In this document: in pieces, positions 1 through 8,162 of the stretch
Numbering within the stretch: position 1 is the stretch's first letter
Layout: every line of letters begins with the position of its first letter
Assembly: GCA_051650305.1 (NCBI GenBank)
Contig: JBOFIT010000187.1
Location: forward strand, 1 to 19,094
Direction of reading: 5' to 3'
Length of the DNA stretch: 19,094 nucleotides
From: JBOFDK01 sp051650305
Lineage (GTDB): Bacteria; Bacillota; Clostridia; Lachnospirales; Cellulosilyticaceae
The notes under the pieces: generated by a model
Seen by the model: the letters and a program-made list of their open reading frames with translations, nothing else
What the model was told of the DNA's origin: nothing
Databases searched by the model: none
Translations under genes and position numbers: made by a program

Positions 1-2948
1 ATGTAGACTGGCACACCGCCTTCGCCTACTTCTGGTTTTTGCTCCCATACTGCTGATTGACCTGGTGTTTCACCTTGTGTCCACCATTTTGCTGTGTATT
101 CTGTACCATTGTACATGACTTTATCGCCACCATTGTAAACTTTTGATGGATCATAAGTATTGTTTGGATCTGGTTTTTCTTCTTTTTCAACGGTTACTGT
201 ACAGCTATCAGTTGCTGTTAAGCCTTGGCTATCTGCTACTGTGTAGCTTACTGTGTAAGTACCAGCTTTGCTTGTATCCACATTGCTTGCTACTTTGATA
301 GCATTTGTTAAGTCACCATCTTCTTTGTCTGTTGCTGTTACACCTGTCATTGGATCATAGCTCTCACCCACTTTGATGGTTGCATCTTTGACACCTTTAA
401 TAACTGGTGCTGTATTTTCTACTGGAGGTTGTTCTTGAACTGTTACTGTACATGTAGCAGTCGCTTCTAAACCTTCTTTATCTGCTACTGTGTAAGCTAC
501 TGTGTAAACACCTACTTTTGTTGTATCTACGTTACCTTTAACTTGAATAGCCTTTGTTAAATCACCATCTTCTTTATCTGTTGCTGTTACACCTGTCATT
601 GGATCGTATGCATCACCAACTTGGATAGTTGCATCTTTCACGCCTTTAATAACTGGTGCTGTATTTACTGCACCTATTTCTACAGCTACTTTAATGGTAT
701 TACTTGATACTTTGCTTGTTTCATTGCTTAATTCTGCTACATAAGTGTATGTTCCAGCTGCTTTATTTTGACAAGGTACGTCAATCTTAGCTGCTGCCAT
801 TGGATCCATTGATGCTGATGCAATGATTGCACCATTTTCAAACAATGTGTAGTTTTTAGCATTGCTCGCTGTTGGAATGTCTAGTGTTACTGTGTAGCTA
901 CCTTTTTCAGGTGCTGTTGCACTAAGGTTTGCTGGTTTAACTGCTTGTGCTTCTACTTTTACATAGACAGTATTACTATTTTTAACACCTGCTGCATTTT
1001 TAAGTACTAATACATAATTGTATGTTCCTACTTTTTCTTTAACCACTGGTACTGTAATGGTTTGTGCACCTGCACTTACTTGACCTGACTTGATAACTGC
1101 ATTATTTTCTAATACTTCAAAGCTTGTTGCATCACTATTTGCTGGAATGTTAGCGGTTACAGTATAACCTTCACCTAATTTAACTGCTGTTTTATCTACT
1201 GCTAATGTTCCTGGCTTTGGAAGAGGTTTCACTGGACCTGCAAATGCATTGTAAATTTGCTTTGTAAGTACTGGATTGCCTACTCTTTCACAAGTAGCTT
1301 CCCAAAGAATTGCACCGCCTAAATCATTGGCATTGATATAGTCAAGTTTGATACCTGTAGATTTTGGATCGTCATAAGTATAGAACTCTTTCTTTGATGC
1401 ACTGTATAAGTATGGTACTTGAGCAATTGGATCCCAGTATTTTTTGAATGATGGATCTTTTTCTAATACTTCTTCTACATAGTAGTATGGGTTGTTACCT
1501 GCATACACACCACCATCAAAAATACCTTTTGTACTTGGTGCATAGCTACCAGTTGCATTCTTTGTTGCTTTACCATGTAAACCTGGAAGACCTGGGATGA
1601 TTTCTTTTGGCTCTACGCCACCCCAGCCTCTTGTGTAGTATGGGATACCTACTACAAGCTTATCTGCTGGTGCACCAGCTGCGATAAAGTTCGCTACTGA
1701 TTGTGTTACTGTGTATTGAGATACGACTTCATCGTATGGGTTGCCTTCTGCAGCTGTACGTCCGTACATTGGTGATTGATGTCCTGTGATATCTTCCCAA
1801 GCACCATGCATGTCGTAAGTCATAAGGTTGATAAAGTCCATATATGGCGCATATTTTGCAACTTCTGTTTGCTCCATCTTATCGATACCACAACCTACTG
1901 CTGCACTAAGTTCGTACTTTGCACCATCTTCTGCACCAGCTTTATCAAGTGCTTGACGTAAATCTCTCATAAGAAGTGTAAAGTTTTCTTTATCCGCTGG
2001 ATTAGCACGTGGGTTACCTTGATCATTTGGATTATCTTTTGTATCCCCATCACGTACAAATGTTGGGTATTCCCAGTCGATATCGATGCCATCAAACTCA
2101 TATTTTCTCATAAGTGCAATCGCACTATCACAGAAAGCTTTTCTTGCTTCTGGTGTTGCAGCAGCTTCTACGAAGTTTGCTGATTGAGACCAACCACCGA
2201 TACTCATCATCATACGTACATGTGAGTATTCTCTTTTTGCTTTTCTCATAGCACCTAAAGTACCTTTGTACTCTGAACCATATGGCTCGCCTGTACCTGC
2301 ATCTGCTTCAGTAGCCGCAAATTCGTCAAAAAGTTTAACTTCATTTTGACCTACTGCTGGCCCAATCGTTGGGCTAATGCCTTGGATTGTGGCGAATGCA
2401 TAGTTCATATGGGTAATGTATTCCCATGGAATATCTTTTGGCATCCACTGATTGTGTCCTGCATAAATGCCCCACTCTGGATAATACATAACGATACGTT
2501 TACCATTGGTATTGGGCTCTGTACGGTCTGGTGGTGCCGGTAATTTACCTTTTGTTACTTTAACAACAACTACGTTAGACTTACTAGCACCTGCTTCGTT
2601 GCTATATTCCACATAGTAACTATACTCGCCATTATAAAGTGGTGCTACTTTGAAGTCTGCTGTTTGGCTACCATACTGACTTGGTGTAAGTGGCTTCTCA
2701 GCAATAGCTACACCATCTTGATAAAGTGTTGCTTTATTCGCTGTTGCTTGTGACCAAAGGGTTGCTTGTAAATTGAATTCCCCTTTTCCTTCATAGTTAT
2801 CATGTGTAAGACCAGGCTTTCCTGGTATTTGTACTGCTGCTGCAATACTCATCATTGGATTTGCTAGTACAGGTGTCGCCCCAAACGTACCCATACCAAT
2901 CGCAACAGCTGCCATGTAGGCTAATGCTTTTTTAAAAGACCTTCTCAT
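1..2948 (-). CDS. Secreted modular GH18 chitinase, 3' end outside window
   Basis: Partial gene: the frame is open from the ATG at 2948-2946 to the left edge (982 codons, no stop in the stretches I checked). AAAGGGGG at 2959-2966 is the ribosome binding site. Domains in order: signal peptide about 1-29 (MRRSFKKAL, hydrophobic core, ending near PVLA); a ChitinaseA_N/FN3-like module about 36-140 (KPGLTHDNYEG, LWSQ); the GH18 barrel about 148-570 with DGIDIDWEYP, where E293 is the acid/base and D289/D291 assist; two Ig-like modules about 579-760; two DUF5011-like Ig repeats of 83 residues (762-844 and 845-927); and a CBM5/12 chitin-binding module about 930-970 (YNGGDKVMYNGTEY, AKWWTQGETPG). More sequence follows, so at least one further module is likely. 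It should be exported and hydrolyse chitin outside the cell. It lies 19 bp behind the other chitinase gene and is probably cotranscribed with it. GH18 assignment is secure; endo or exo action cannot be told. Confidence 0.93.
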   Translation of the reverse strand, partial: MRRSFKKALAYMAAVAIGMGTFGATPVLANPMMSIAAAVQIPGKPGLTHDNYEGKGEFNLQATLWSQATANKATLYQDGVAIAEKPLTPSQYGSQTADFKVAPLYNGEYSYYVEYSNEAGASKSNVVVVKVTKGKLPAPPDRTEPNTNGKRIVMYYPEWGIYAGHNQWMPKDIPWEYITHMNYAFATIQGISPTIGPAVGQNEVKLFDEFAATEADAGTGEPYGSEYKGTLGAMRKAKREYSHVRMMMSIGGWSQSANFVEAAATPEARKAFCDSAIALMRKYEFDGIDIDWEYPTFVRDGDTKDNPNDQGNPRANPADKENFTLLMRDLRQALDKAGAEDGAKYELSAAVGCGIDKMEQTEVAKYAPYMDFINLMTYDMHGAWEDITGHQSPMYGRTAAEGNPYDEVVSQYTVTQSVANFIAAGAPADKLVVGIPYYTRGWGGVEPKEIIPGLPGLHGKATKNATGSYAPSTKGIFDGGVYAGNNPYYYVEEVLEKDPSFKKYWDPIAQVPYLYSASKKEFYTYDDPKSTGIKLDYINANDLGGAILWEATCERVGNPVLTKQIYNAFAGPVKPLPKPGTLAVDKTAVKLGEGYTVTANIPANSDATSFEVLENNAVIKSGQVSAGAQTITVPVVKEKVGTYNYVLVLKNAAGVKNSNTVYVKVEAQAVKPANLSATAPEKGSYTVTLDIPTASNAKNYTLFENGAIIASASMDPMAAAKIDVPCQNKAAGTYTYVAELSNETSKVSSNTIKVAVEIGAVNTAPVIKGVKDATIQVGDAYDPMTGVTATDKEDGDLTKAIQVKGNVDTTKVGVYTVAYTVADKEGLEATATCTVTVQEQPPVENTAPVIKGVKDATIKVGESYDPMTGVTATDKEDGDLTNAIKVASNVDTSKAGTYTVSYTVADSQGLTATDSCTVTVEKEEKPDPNNTYDPSKVYNGGDKVMYNGTEYTAKWWTQGETPGQSAVWEQKPEVGEGGVPVY
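168..665 (-). repeat. Two tandem 249-bp units (DUF5011-like modules)
   Basis: Units at 417-665 and 168-416 each encode 83 residues starting NTAPVIKGVKDATI and containing DPMTGVTATDKEDGDLT and the ending TCTVTV. The two protein copies differ at scattered positions. They act as Ig-like spacers between the catalytic part and the C-terminal chitin-binding module. Confidence 0.85.
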
Positions 2949-2967
2949 TTTTTCTTTTCCCCCTTTA

Positions 2968-5900
2968 TTATTTAACCGTTACAGTTACTTCATTTGAAGT
3001 TGTAGCACCTGCTTCATTGATAAGCTCTACTTTGTAGGTGTATGATCCTGGTGCTTTGCCAGTGAATGCCTGGCTACCTGACTGTGCACTATTCCCATTC
3101 GCTGTAAGTGCTGCTGTATGGATTAATGTACCATTCTCATATAGCTTCCACTCAGTACCATTTACACCCCACCACATATTGAATGTGATGTTGTAGTTGC
3201 CATCATTATCCCAGTTATCATGTGCTACTGCTGGTGCTGATGGTTTTTGTGTAGCTACTGGTGGTTGACCACCGCCGCCGCCACTTGTTCCTTTTACTTC
3301 AACACTTACTTCATTAGATACTGCTTTACCTGCTGCATTGATAAGCTCTACTTTATACTTATAAGTACCTGCATCTCTCTTTTCTACTTTATAAGCGCCT
3401 GACTGAGCTTGTGTGCCATTTGGTGTAAGGCTAGCTGCATGGATTTCTTTATCATTTTCATAAAGTTTCCATTGGTCACCATTTTCTCCCCACCACATGT
3501 TGAAGCTAATATCATAACTATCTCTGCCATCCCAGTTGTTATGGCTCACACTTGGTGTTGCTGGTTTCACACCTGATGGCTTTTTCTCTTCTACTACAAC
3601 TGATGCTTCATTTGATGTAGTAGTCATCGCACCATTGGTAAGCTCTACTTTGTAGGTATAGGTACCTACTGTTTTGCCTGTAACAGCTAATTTTTCTTTT
3701 TGATTCGTGGTAGCCGTTGGATTCACAGCACCTGTCTTCACTGACTTGCCATTTTCATAAAGTGTGTAGCTTGTAGCCTTGCTATTGGCTGGTATTGTCA
3801 CATTGACATCGTAAGCGCCTGTATCTGTGCTTGCTACACTTGTACTTACACTTGCTGTCAGTACCACATCTGGTTGTTTCTCTATTACTTCTACACTTGC
3901 TTCATTTGATGGTGTGGTCATCACACCGTTTGTAAGTTCTACTTTGTAAGTATACTTACCTACTTCTTTGCCTGTAACAGCTAACTTTTCTTTTTGTGTT
4001 GTTGTTGCCTTTGGATTCACAGTACCTGTCTTCACAGACTTACCATTTTCATAAAGTGTGTAGCTTGTCGCTTTACTATTTGCTGGTATTGTCACATTGA
4101 CATCGTAAGCGCCTGTATCTGTACTTGCTACACTTGTACTTACACTTGCTGCAAGTACAACATCTGGTTGTGGTGCGACTACTTCTACTACAACTGCTTG
4201 AGACATTGTACTGTTCTCAGCTGCATTTGGATTATCATTTGTTAATTGTACTGTGTATGCGTATTTACCAATTGCCTTATCTACCACATTGATCACAAAG
4301 TTTGTCGCATTGGCTGCTTTTGGATCCACTGTACCAGTCTTGATTGACGTACCATTTTCAAGTACGTTGTAACGTAATGCATTGCTATTTGCTGGAATGT
4401 TCACAGTAAGGTCATACATACCTGTATCTGTTTTAAGTGTACTTGAGCTGATGCTTGCTGTTAAAAGCACGCCTGCTTTTTTCACTTCTACATTAAGCGC
4501 ATTACTTGGTGTTGTCGCTTTATCATTTATTAAATCTAAGCGATAACTATACTTGCCTACTGGCTTCTTGGCAAAGTTTTCTGTGAAAATCATTGCAGTA
4601 GCTGCCTTAGGATCAACGACACCATTTTTGATTTCTACATTATTTTCGTAAAGTTTATAGCTTGTAGCTTTGCTATTTGCTGGAATACTTGCATTAACTA
4701 CATAATCACCTGTCTCTGTAACTGGTGTTGTTGTTGTAAGTGTCGCCGCTAATGGCTTTTCAACTACTGGCCCTTCATTACCTGTTGCAAGGTTGATTGG
4801 TTTAAGTCCGTTGAAAGTAATATTTTGAACCCCTGAGTAGCAAAGGTCTACTGCACCTCTTACTGGTACGACAGCACCTGGCTTAATGACATTCCATCCA
4901 CCACCTGAGATGGTGATGTGTGTAAATTCTCCATTAGCCTCTTTAGAAACTGTTCCATCCCAAGAACCTTTGAAGTTCGCTGATTTTGGAAAATCAAATT
5001 CAAGTTTCCAGTTACCCGCGATATCTTCTTTACCTACATTCTTAATGTTGAATAAGTATTCACCATTTGGATGGTCATACTTGATACTCATGGTTACTTC
5101 TACATCTGTTGTTGCTAAAGTATCCCATGGTGTTACTGTTTTTTCACATGGTCCAATACGATCTATCCCAGCTCTTAAGGTTTCTGTTAAAGTATCTCCG
5201 AAAGTGTACTTCCCTTTATTGGCAAGGTTTGGATCAAAGCTTGGATCATTACGATCTGCGGTTGTGGGGTCATAGCTTGGATCGTAATTTGGATTAAGGT
5301 CATAATCTCCATTCATAACCCAGATAAGTGCACCACCTAAATTCTTATCTTCAATGTACTTAACTCTTTCTTTGATAGATTGCTCATCTTCAAATGAAAG
5401 GAATGTACTTCTCGCTTCATTCCATATGTAAGGCACCTTACCTACGTTATCCCAATATCTCACATAGTTCGCATCACTATCCATAAGATTGAGTACATGC
5501 CATAGTGGGTTTGCTCCTGATGGATCGATACTACCATTTCCATCATCATCATCTCCCCACCAGTTACATTCTTTATCTGCACCCCAACCTGCTGGTGGGA
5601 TACGGGTTTTGAAAGCATCACCATGTAATCCTGTCTCTGCACCTGGTTGCTTCTTAACTTTTTCATGTCCTCTTGTATAGTATGGAATACCCATCAGAAT
5701 CTTTTCGGGAGGTAATACCCCACGATAATAATCATATGCCCAGTCCATAGCAAGATAATCTTTTACCTGACCATTTGTCTCTGGATCATTAGGGTCACAG
5801 TAGATATTAGCTAAGTTTCCTACATGCCCATTCCATGCACCATGGAAGTCATAAGACATAACGCTTAGGAAATCTAAGTATTGTGCATACTCACTATCTG

Positions 5901-6699
5901 TCACGCCACCAAGTACCCATGCTGATGCAGCTACTGCCGCAGATAATGAATAGTATTTACCATCTTCTAATGATGCTTTATCTAATTTTTCTCTTAATGT
6001 TTTCATCATTTTGTTATAACGAGCATTAATCGTCTTACGACGTGGCTCTGCTAAATGTTGATCATTTGGATTACCTGATGTACTTGTTGCTGATGGATAT
6101 TCAAAGTCGATATCCACCCCATCTAATCCGTATTGACGAATAAACTCCACACAAGAATCTGCAAAAGTATTAATACCTGCATCTGTATCCATCATCGTGT
6201 AGAACCCAGTTGATGCAGCCCATCCACCTACAGATATGACTACTTTTACATCTGGATATTGTTTTTTCATAACTTGCATTAAATTAAAGTGTCCTTTGTA
6301 AGGCAATGTAGGGTCAAGCTTGACTTCTTTGCCTTCATGCATTAGTGGTCCGTACGCTGAGAAATCTTCTCCTGTAGCAGCGTATTCATCACCTTCACTT
6401 AATAAATAAATCTTGTTTGTCTTTGGATCTACCCCCGCAAATGAATACTGGATGTGTGTTAAGTCATCCCATTGTAAGTCTGTCGCCATAAAGTTACCTT
6501 GTACTGGGTCTTTATATGCCCAGCTTGGGAAATAACCTACAATTTTTCTTTGAAGCGCTTCTGCTTCACTTTGTTCTACCAGTCTACTATCTCTCGTCTC
6601 TACTGGCTTTGCTTGAAGTGGTGCTGCATTCAACAAACTTGTTGATGCAACAATCATGGCCATCATTGATGTCGTCATTTTACGCCATAATTTCTTCAC
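2968..6699 (-). CDS. Secreted multidomain GH18 chitinase (1243 aa)
   Basis: Extracellular chitinase. The start is GTG at 6699-6697, chosen because CCCCC at 6709-6713 (GGGGG on the coding strand) sits 9 nt away; the in-frame ATG at codon 8 lacks a site at proper spacing. Signal peptide about 1-30 (cleavage near PLQA). GH18 domain about 52-515: KIVGYFPSWAY, VVISVGGWAAS, DGVDIDFEYP with E200 as proton donor and D196/D198, and GGALIWVMNGDYD at the last strand. An insertion at 384-395 reads DDDGNGSIDPSG, like a calcium loop. A CBM2-like beta sandwich follows at about 530-635. Then come four Ig-like repeats (649-743, 744-846, 847-944, 945-1042), the last two nearly identical. Two ChitinaseA_N/FN3-like modules end the protein (about 1043-1150 and 1152-1243), each with FNMWWG and WKLYEN, separated by a GGGGG linker. 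This is the first gene of the chitinase operon; the stop is 19 bp before the next start. Confidence 0.95.
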   Translation of the reverse strand: MKKLWRKMTTSMMAMIVASTSLLNAAPLQAKPVETRDSRLVEQSEAEALQRKIVGYFPSWAYKDPVQGNFMATDLQWDDLTHIQYSFAGVDPKTNKIYLLSEGDEYAATGEDFSAYGPLMHEGKEVKLDPTLPYKGHFNLMQVMKKQYPDVKVVISVGGWAASTGFYTMMDTDAGINTFADSCVEFIRQYGLDGVDIDFEYPSATSTSGNPNDQHLAEPRRKTINARYNKMMKTLREKLDKASLEDGKYYSLSAAVAASAWVLGGVTDSEYAQYLDFLSVMSYDFHGAWNGHVGNLANIYCDPNDPETNGQVKDYLAMDWAYDYYRGVLPPEKILMGIPYYTRGHEKVKKQPGAETGLHGDAFKTRIPPAGWGADKECNWWGDDDDGNGSIDPSGANPLWHVLNLMDSDANYVRYWDNVGKVPYIWNEARSTFLSFEDEQSIKERVKYIEDKNLGGALIWVMNGDYDLNPNYDPSYDPTTADRNDPSFDPNLANKGKYTFGDTLTETLRAGIDRIGPCEKTVTPWDTLATTDVEVTMSIKYDHPNGEYLFNIKNVGKEDIAGNWKLEFDFPKSANFKGSWDGTVSKEANGEFTHITISGGGWNVIKPGAVVPVRGAVDLCYSGVQNITFNGLKPINLATGNEGPVVEKPLAATLTTTTPVTETGDYVVNASIPANSKATSYKLYENNVEIKNGVVDPKAATAMIFTENFAKKPVGKYSYRLDLINDKATTPSNALNVEVKKAGVLLTASISSSTLKTDTGMYDLTVNIPANSNALRYNVLENGTSIKTGTVDPKAANATNFVINVVDKAIGKYAYTVQLTNDNPNAAENSTMSQAVVVEVVAPQPDVVLAASVSTSVASTDTGAYDVNVTIPANSKATSYTLYENGKSVKTGTVNPKATTTQKEKLAVTGKEVGKYTYKVELTNGVMTTPSNEASVEVIEKQPDVVLTASVSTSVASTDTGAYDVNVTIPANSKATSYTLYENGKSVKTGAVNPTATTNQKEKLAVTGKTVGTYTYKVELTNGAMTTTSNEASVVVEEKKPSGVKPATPSVSHNNWDGRDSYDISFNMWWGENGDQWKLYENDKEIHAASLTPNGTQAQSGAYKVEKRDAGTYKYKVELINAAGKAVSNEVSVEVKGTSGGGGGQPPVATQKPSAPAVAHDNWDNDGNYNITFNMWWGVNGTEWKLYENGTLIHTAALTANGNSAQSGSQAFTGKAPGSYTYKVELINEAGATTSNEVTVTVK
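3574..4161 (-). repeat. Near-identical 294-bp tandem repeat in chitinase
   Basis: Units at 3868-4161 and 3574-3867 encode residues 847-944 and 945-1042. Both run VVL(A/T)ASVSTSVASTDTG through NEASV. The period is exactly 294 bp (for example V codons at 4159-4161 and 3865-3867), with few substitutions. The two units before them (649-846) are diverged members of the same family, so this pair is a recent duplication. Confidence 0.9.
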
Positions 6700-6787
6700 A
6701 ATACTTTACCCCCTTATGTTTTTTTTAGAATATACCTCCACTTGCTATAGTAACATAGTCCATATATTCGTAAAGTATTGTAATGAA

Positions 6788-6816
6788 ATTTTAATATTTT
6801 TCTAATTTTTTGACAA
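6788..6816 (-). promoter_or_regulatory. Sigma-A-like promoter of the chitinase operon
   Basis: Read on the minus strand: -35 TTGTCA at 6816-6811 (5/6), a 17-nt spacer, then -10 TAAAAT at 6793-6788 (5/6). Expected transcription start is near 6781, giving a leader of about 80 nt before the GTG at 6699. Weaker boxes nearby (TACAAT further down) are alternatives. Confidence 0.6.
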
Positions 6817-6859
6817 TTCAACCTTTTAGTTATTGTCTATTTTTCACATATGTTTGATG

Positions 6860-6873
6860 TGTTTACGCTTTTA
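6860..6873. promoter_or_regulatory. Candidate CcpA cre site
   Basis: TGTTTACGCTTTTA on the plus strand reads TAAAAGCGTAAACA on the minus strand, matching about 12 of 14 positions of the cre consensus TGWAARCGYTWNCW. It lies 44 bp upstream of the chitinase -35 and about 100 bp upstream of the expected kinase transcript start. Carbon control of chitinases is common, but this position is upstream of the promoter, so repression by blocking is not obvious. The rest of the 6700-6998 gap is AT-rich with no ORF or RNA gene that I see. Confidence 0.35.
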
Positions 6874-6929
6874 TTTTTACATTTTTTAGTTTAAATATGA
6901 ATTATAATTTAAAAATACTTCTGTATTTG

Positions 6930-6959
6930 TTGAAGTGAACTTTTGTTATCCGTTATAAT
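6930..6959 (+). promoter_or_regulatory. Candidate promoter of the histidine kinase gene
   Basis: A perfect TATAAT at 6954-6959 is preceded by TTGAAG at 6930-6935 (4/6) with an 18-nt spacer. Start would be near 6966, giving a leader of about 33 nt that holds the ribosome binding site AGAAGGGG at 6984-6991. Confidence 0.5.
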
Positions 6960-6998
6960 AAACTAACGGCTTACTATTTTTACAGAAGGGGTACACCT

Positions 6999-8153
6999 AT
7001 GCCAAACGATATAACGCTACTCGAAATTATGGAAAAAACAGTCTATACGCTTGAAACAAATAAAAACATCATTGTTTCTATTATTAAAAGCTTACAAAAT
7101 GATCATAGTGATAAAAAACAAGAACTTTTAAATATCACCAGTGAACTTCCTGATATTTTTGCAAAGGTAGAACACCTTACACTACTGGATAAACAATTAC
7201 GCCAAAAGCTTGCCTTGGCATCCTGTGATTTCTCAGAAGAGGGACACCAAAAGATGAAGTCCATCTTCGACTATGCTTGTGATATTCACTCTCAACTCCT
7301 TCAAACCCTTGAAAGAGAAAAGTGCCTCATCACTCGTAGAGATGCGCTTGCACTTGAACTTAAGCATCAAAAATTACATATCAATCAAGCTGAATCCATG
7401 GCACAGCAACTCCTTGTGTCTCTATCTTATCTCCAGTCTGGGATTAACCAGCTAGGCAAAGAGCCAGTGGAGTCGGAGTCATCAGATGATTCTTTAGCAC
7501 ATTATCTTTCTTTCTATAAATGTGTGGAAAATGAAAAGGTTCGCATCGCTCGTGATTTACACGATGGACCCGCTCAGCATATCGCTAGTGTTCAGATGCG
7601 TATTGATTTTTGTCGCACGCTTATTCAGCAAGATTTATCCCAAGGCCTACTTTTACTTGAGCAACTTAAAAGTGATTTATCTACGACACTTTCAGATATC
7701 CGCGATATCCTTTTCAACCTGAATCCTGCACCTTTAGAAAAGTATGGACTTAAGAGTTCTATCGAAAATATGCTGTATAATAGCTTATCTCAACGCAAGA
7801 CACAAATTAATTTCTATTATGAACTGGATAACGTTACGATTCCTTCTCATTTGCAAAACACAGTGTATCGCATCGTTCAGGAGCTGATTAATAATATAAA
7901 AAAACATGCCGCAGCAACTCATATTGTATTGCGACTTTCAGAAAGTGATCATTTTCTTTATATTCATCTTGAAGATAATGGGATTGGCTTTGATGTTCCT
8001 CTCAATTTTGAAAGCTTCTGTGCTGAGAAAAAATCATATGGGCTCTCAAATATAGCTACCCGTATTCATGAACTTAAAGGCCATCTAAAAGTTACTAGCA
8101 AAAAAAATAAGGGCTCGTTGTTTAAAATTCAACTTCCCTTATTACCTATGTAG
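6999..8153 (+). CDS. DegS-like soluble sensor histidine kinase
   Basis: 384 residues, close to Bacillus subtilis DegS in length and build. No signal peptide or membrane segment is visible, so it should be cytoplasmic. The N-terminal half (about 1-170) is a charged, mostly helical sensor with coiled-coil character. The HisKA_3 dimerisation/phosphoacceptor motif is ENEKVRIARDLHDGPAQH with H188 as the phosphorylated histidine (DegS uses His189). The HATPase domain follows, with the N box ELINNIKKHA (N298/N299), G1 box DNGIGFD (D326, G328, G330) and the YGLSNI loop. It starts at ATG 6999 with AGAAGGGG 7 nt upstream. Its stop overlaps the ribosome binding site of the response regulator gene, so the pair is cotranscribed. 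It is transcribed away from the chitinase operon across a shared 299-bp region. Its signal is unknown; control of the chitinases is an inference from position. Confidence 0.93.
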   Translation: MPNDITLLEIMEKTVYTLETNKNIIVSIIKSLQNDHSDKKQELLNITSELPDIFAKVEHLTLLDKQLRQKLALASCDFSEEGHQKMKSIFDYACDIHSQLLQTLEREKCLITRRDALALELKHQKLHINQAESMAQQLLVSLSYLQSGINQLGKEPVESESSDDSLAHYLSFYKCVENEKVRIARDLHDGPAQHIASVQMRIDFCRTLIQQDLSQGLLLLEQLKSDLSTTLSDIRDILFNLNPAPLEKYGLKSSIENMLYNSLSQRKTQINFYYELDNVTIPSHLQNTVYRIVQELINNIKKHAAATHIVLRLSESDHFLYIHLEDNGIGFDVPLNFESFCAEKKSYGLSNIATRIHELKGHLKVTSKKNKGSLFKIQLPLLPM

Positions 8154-8162
8154 GAGGTATTT

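Noticed and set aside
3574..4742. Regularly spaced similar sequences that might suggest a repeat array such as CRISPR
   Set aside because: The period is about 294 bp, the frame is continuous, and the units encode Ig-like protein modules; no short identical repeats with unique spacers.
3994..5297. Open reading frames on the plus strand opposite the chitinase
   Set aside because: They are antisense to repetitive Thr/Val/Ala-rich coding DNA, give Cys-rich or low-complexity products, and lack ribosome binding sites; the minus-strand gene explains the openness.
6810..6838. Plus-strand TTGACA at 6810-6815 as a promoter for the kinase
   Set aside because: No good -10 at 16-18 nt; the nearest is TATTGT at 15 nt. 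TTGACA is the mirror of the chitinase -35. The TATAAT at 6954 is better placed.
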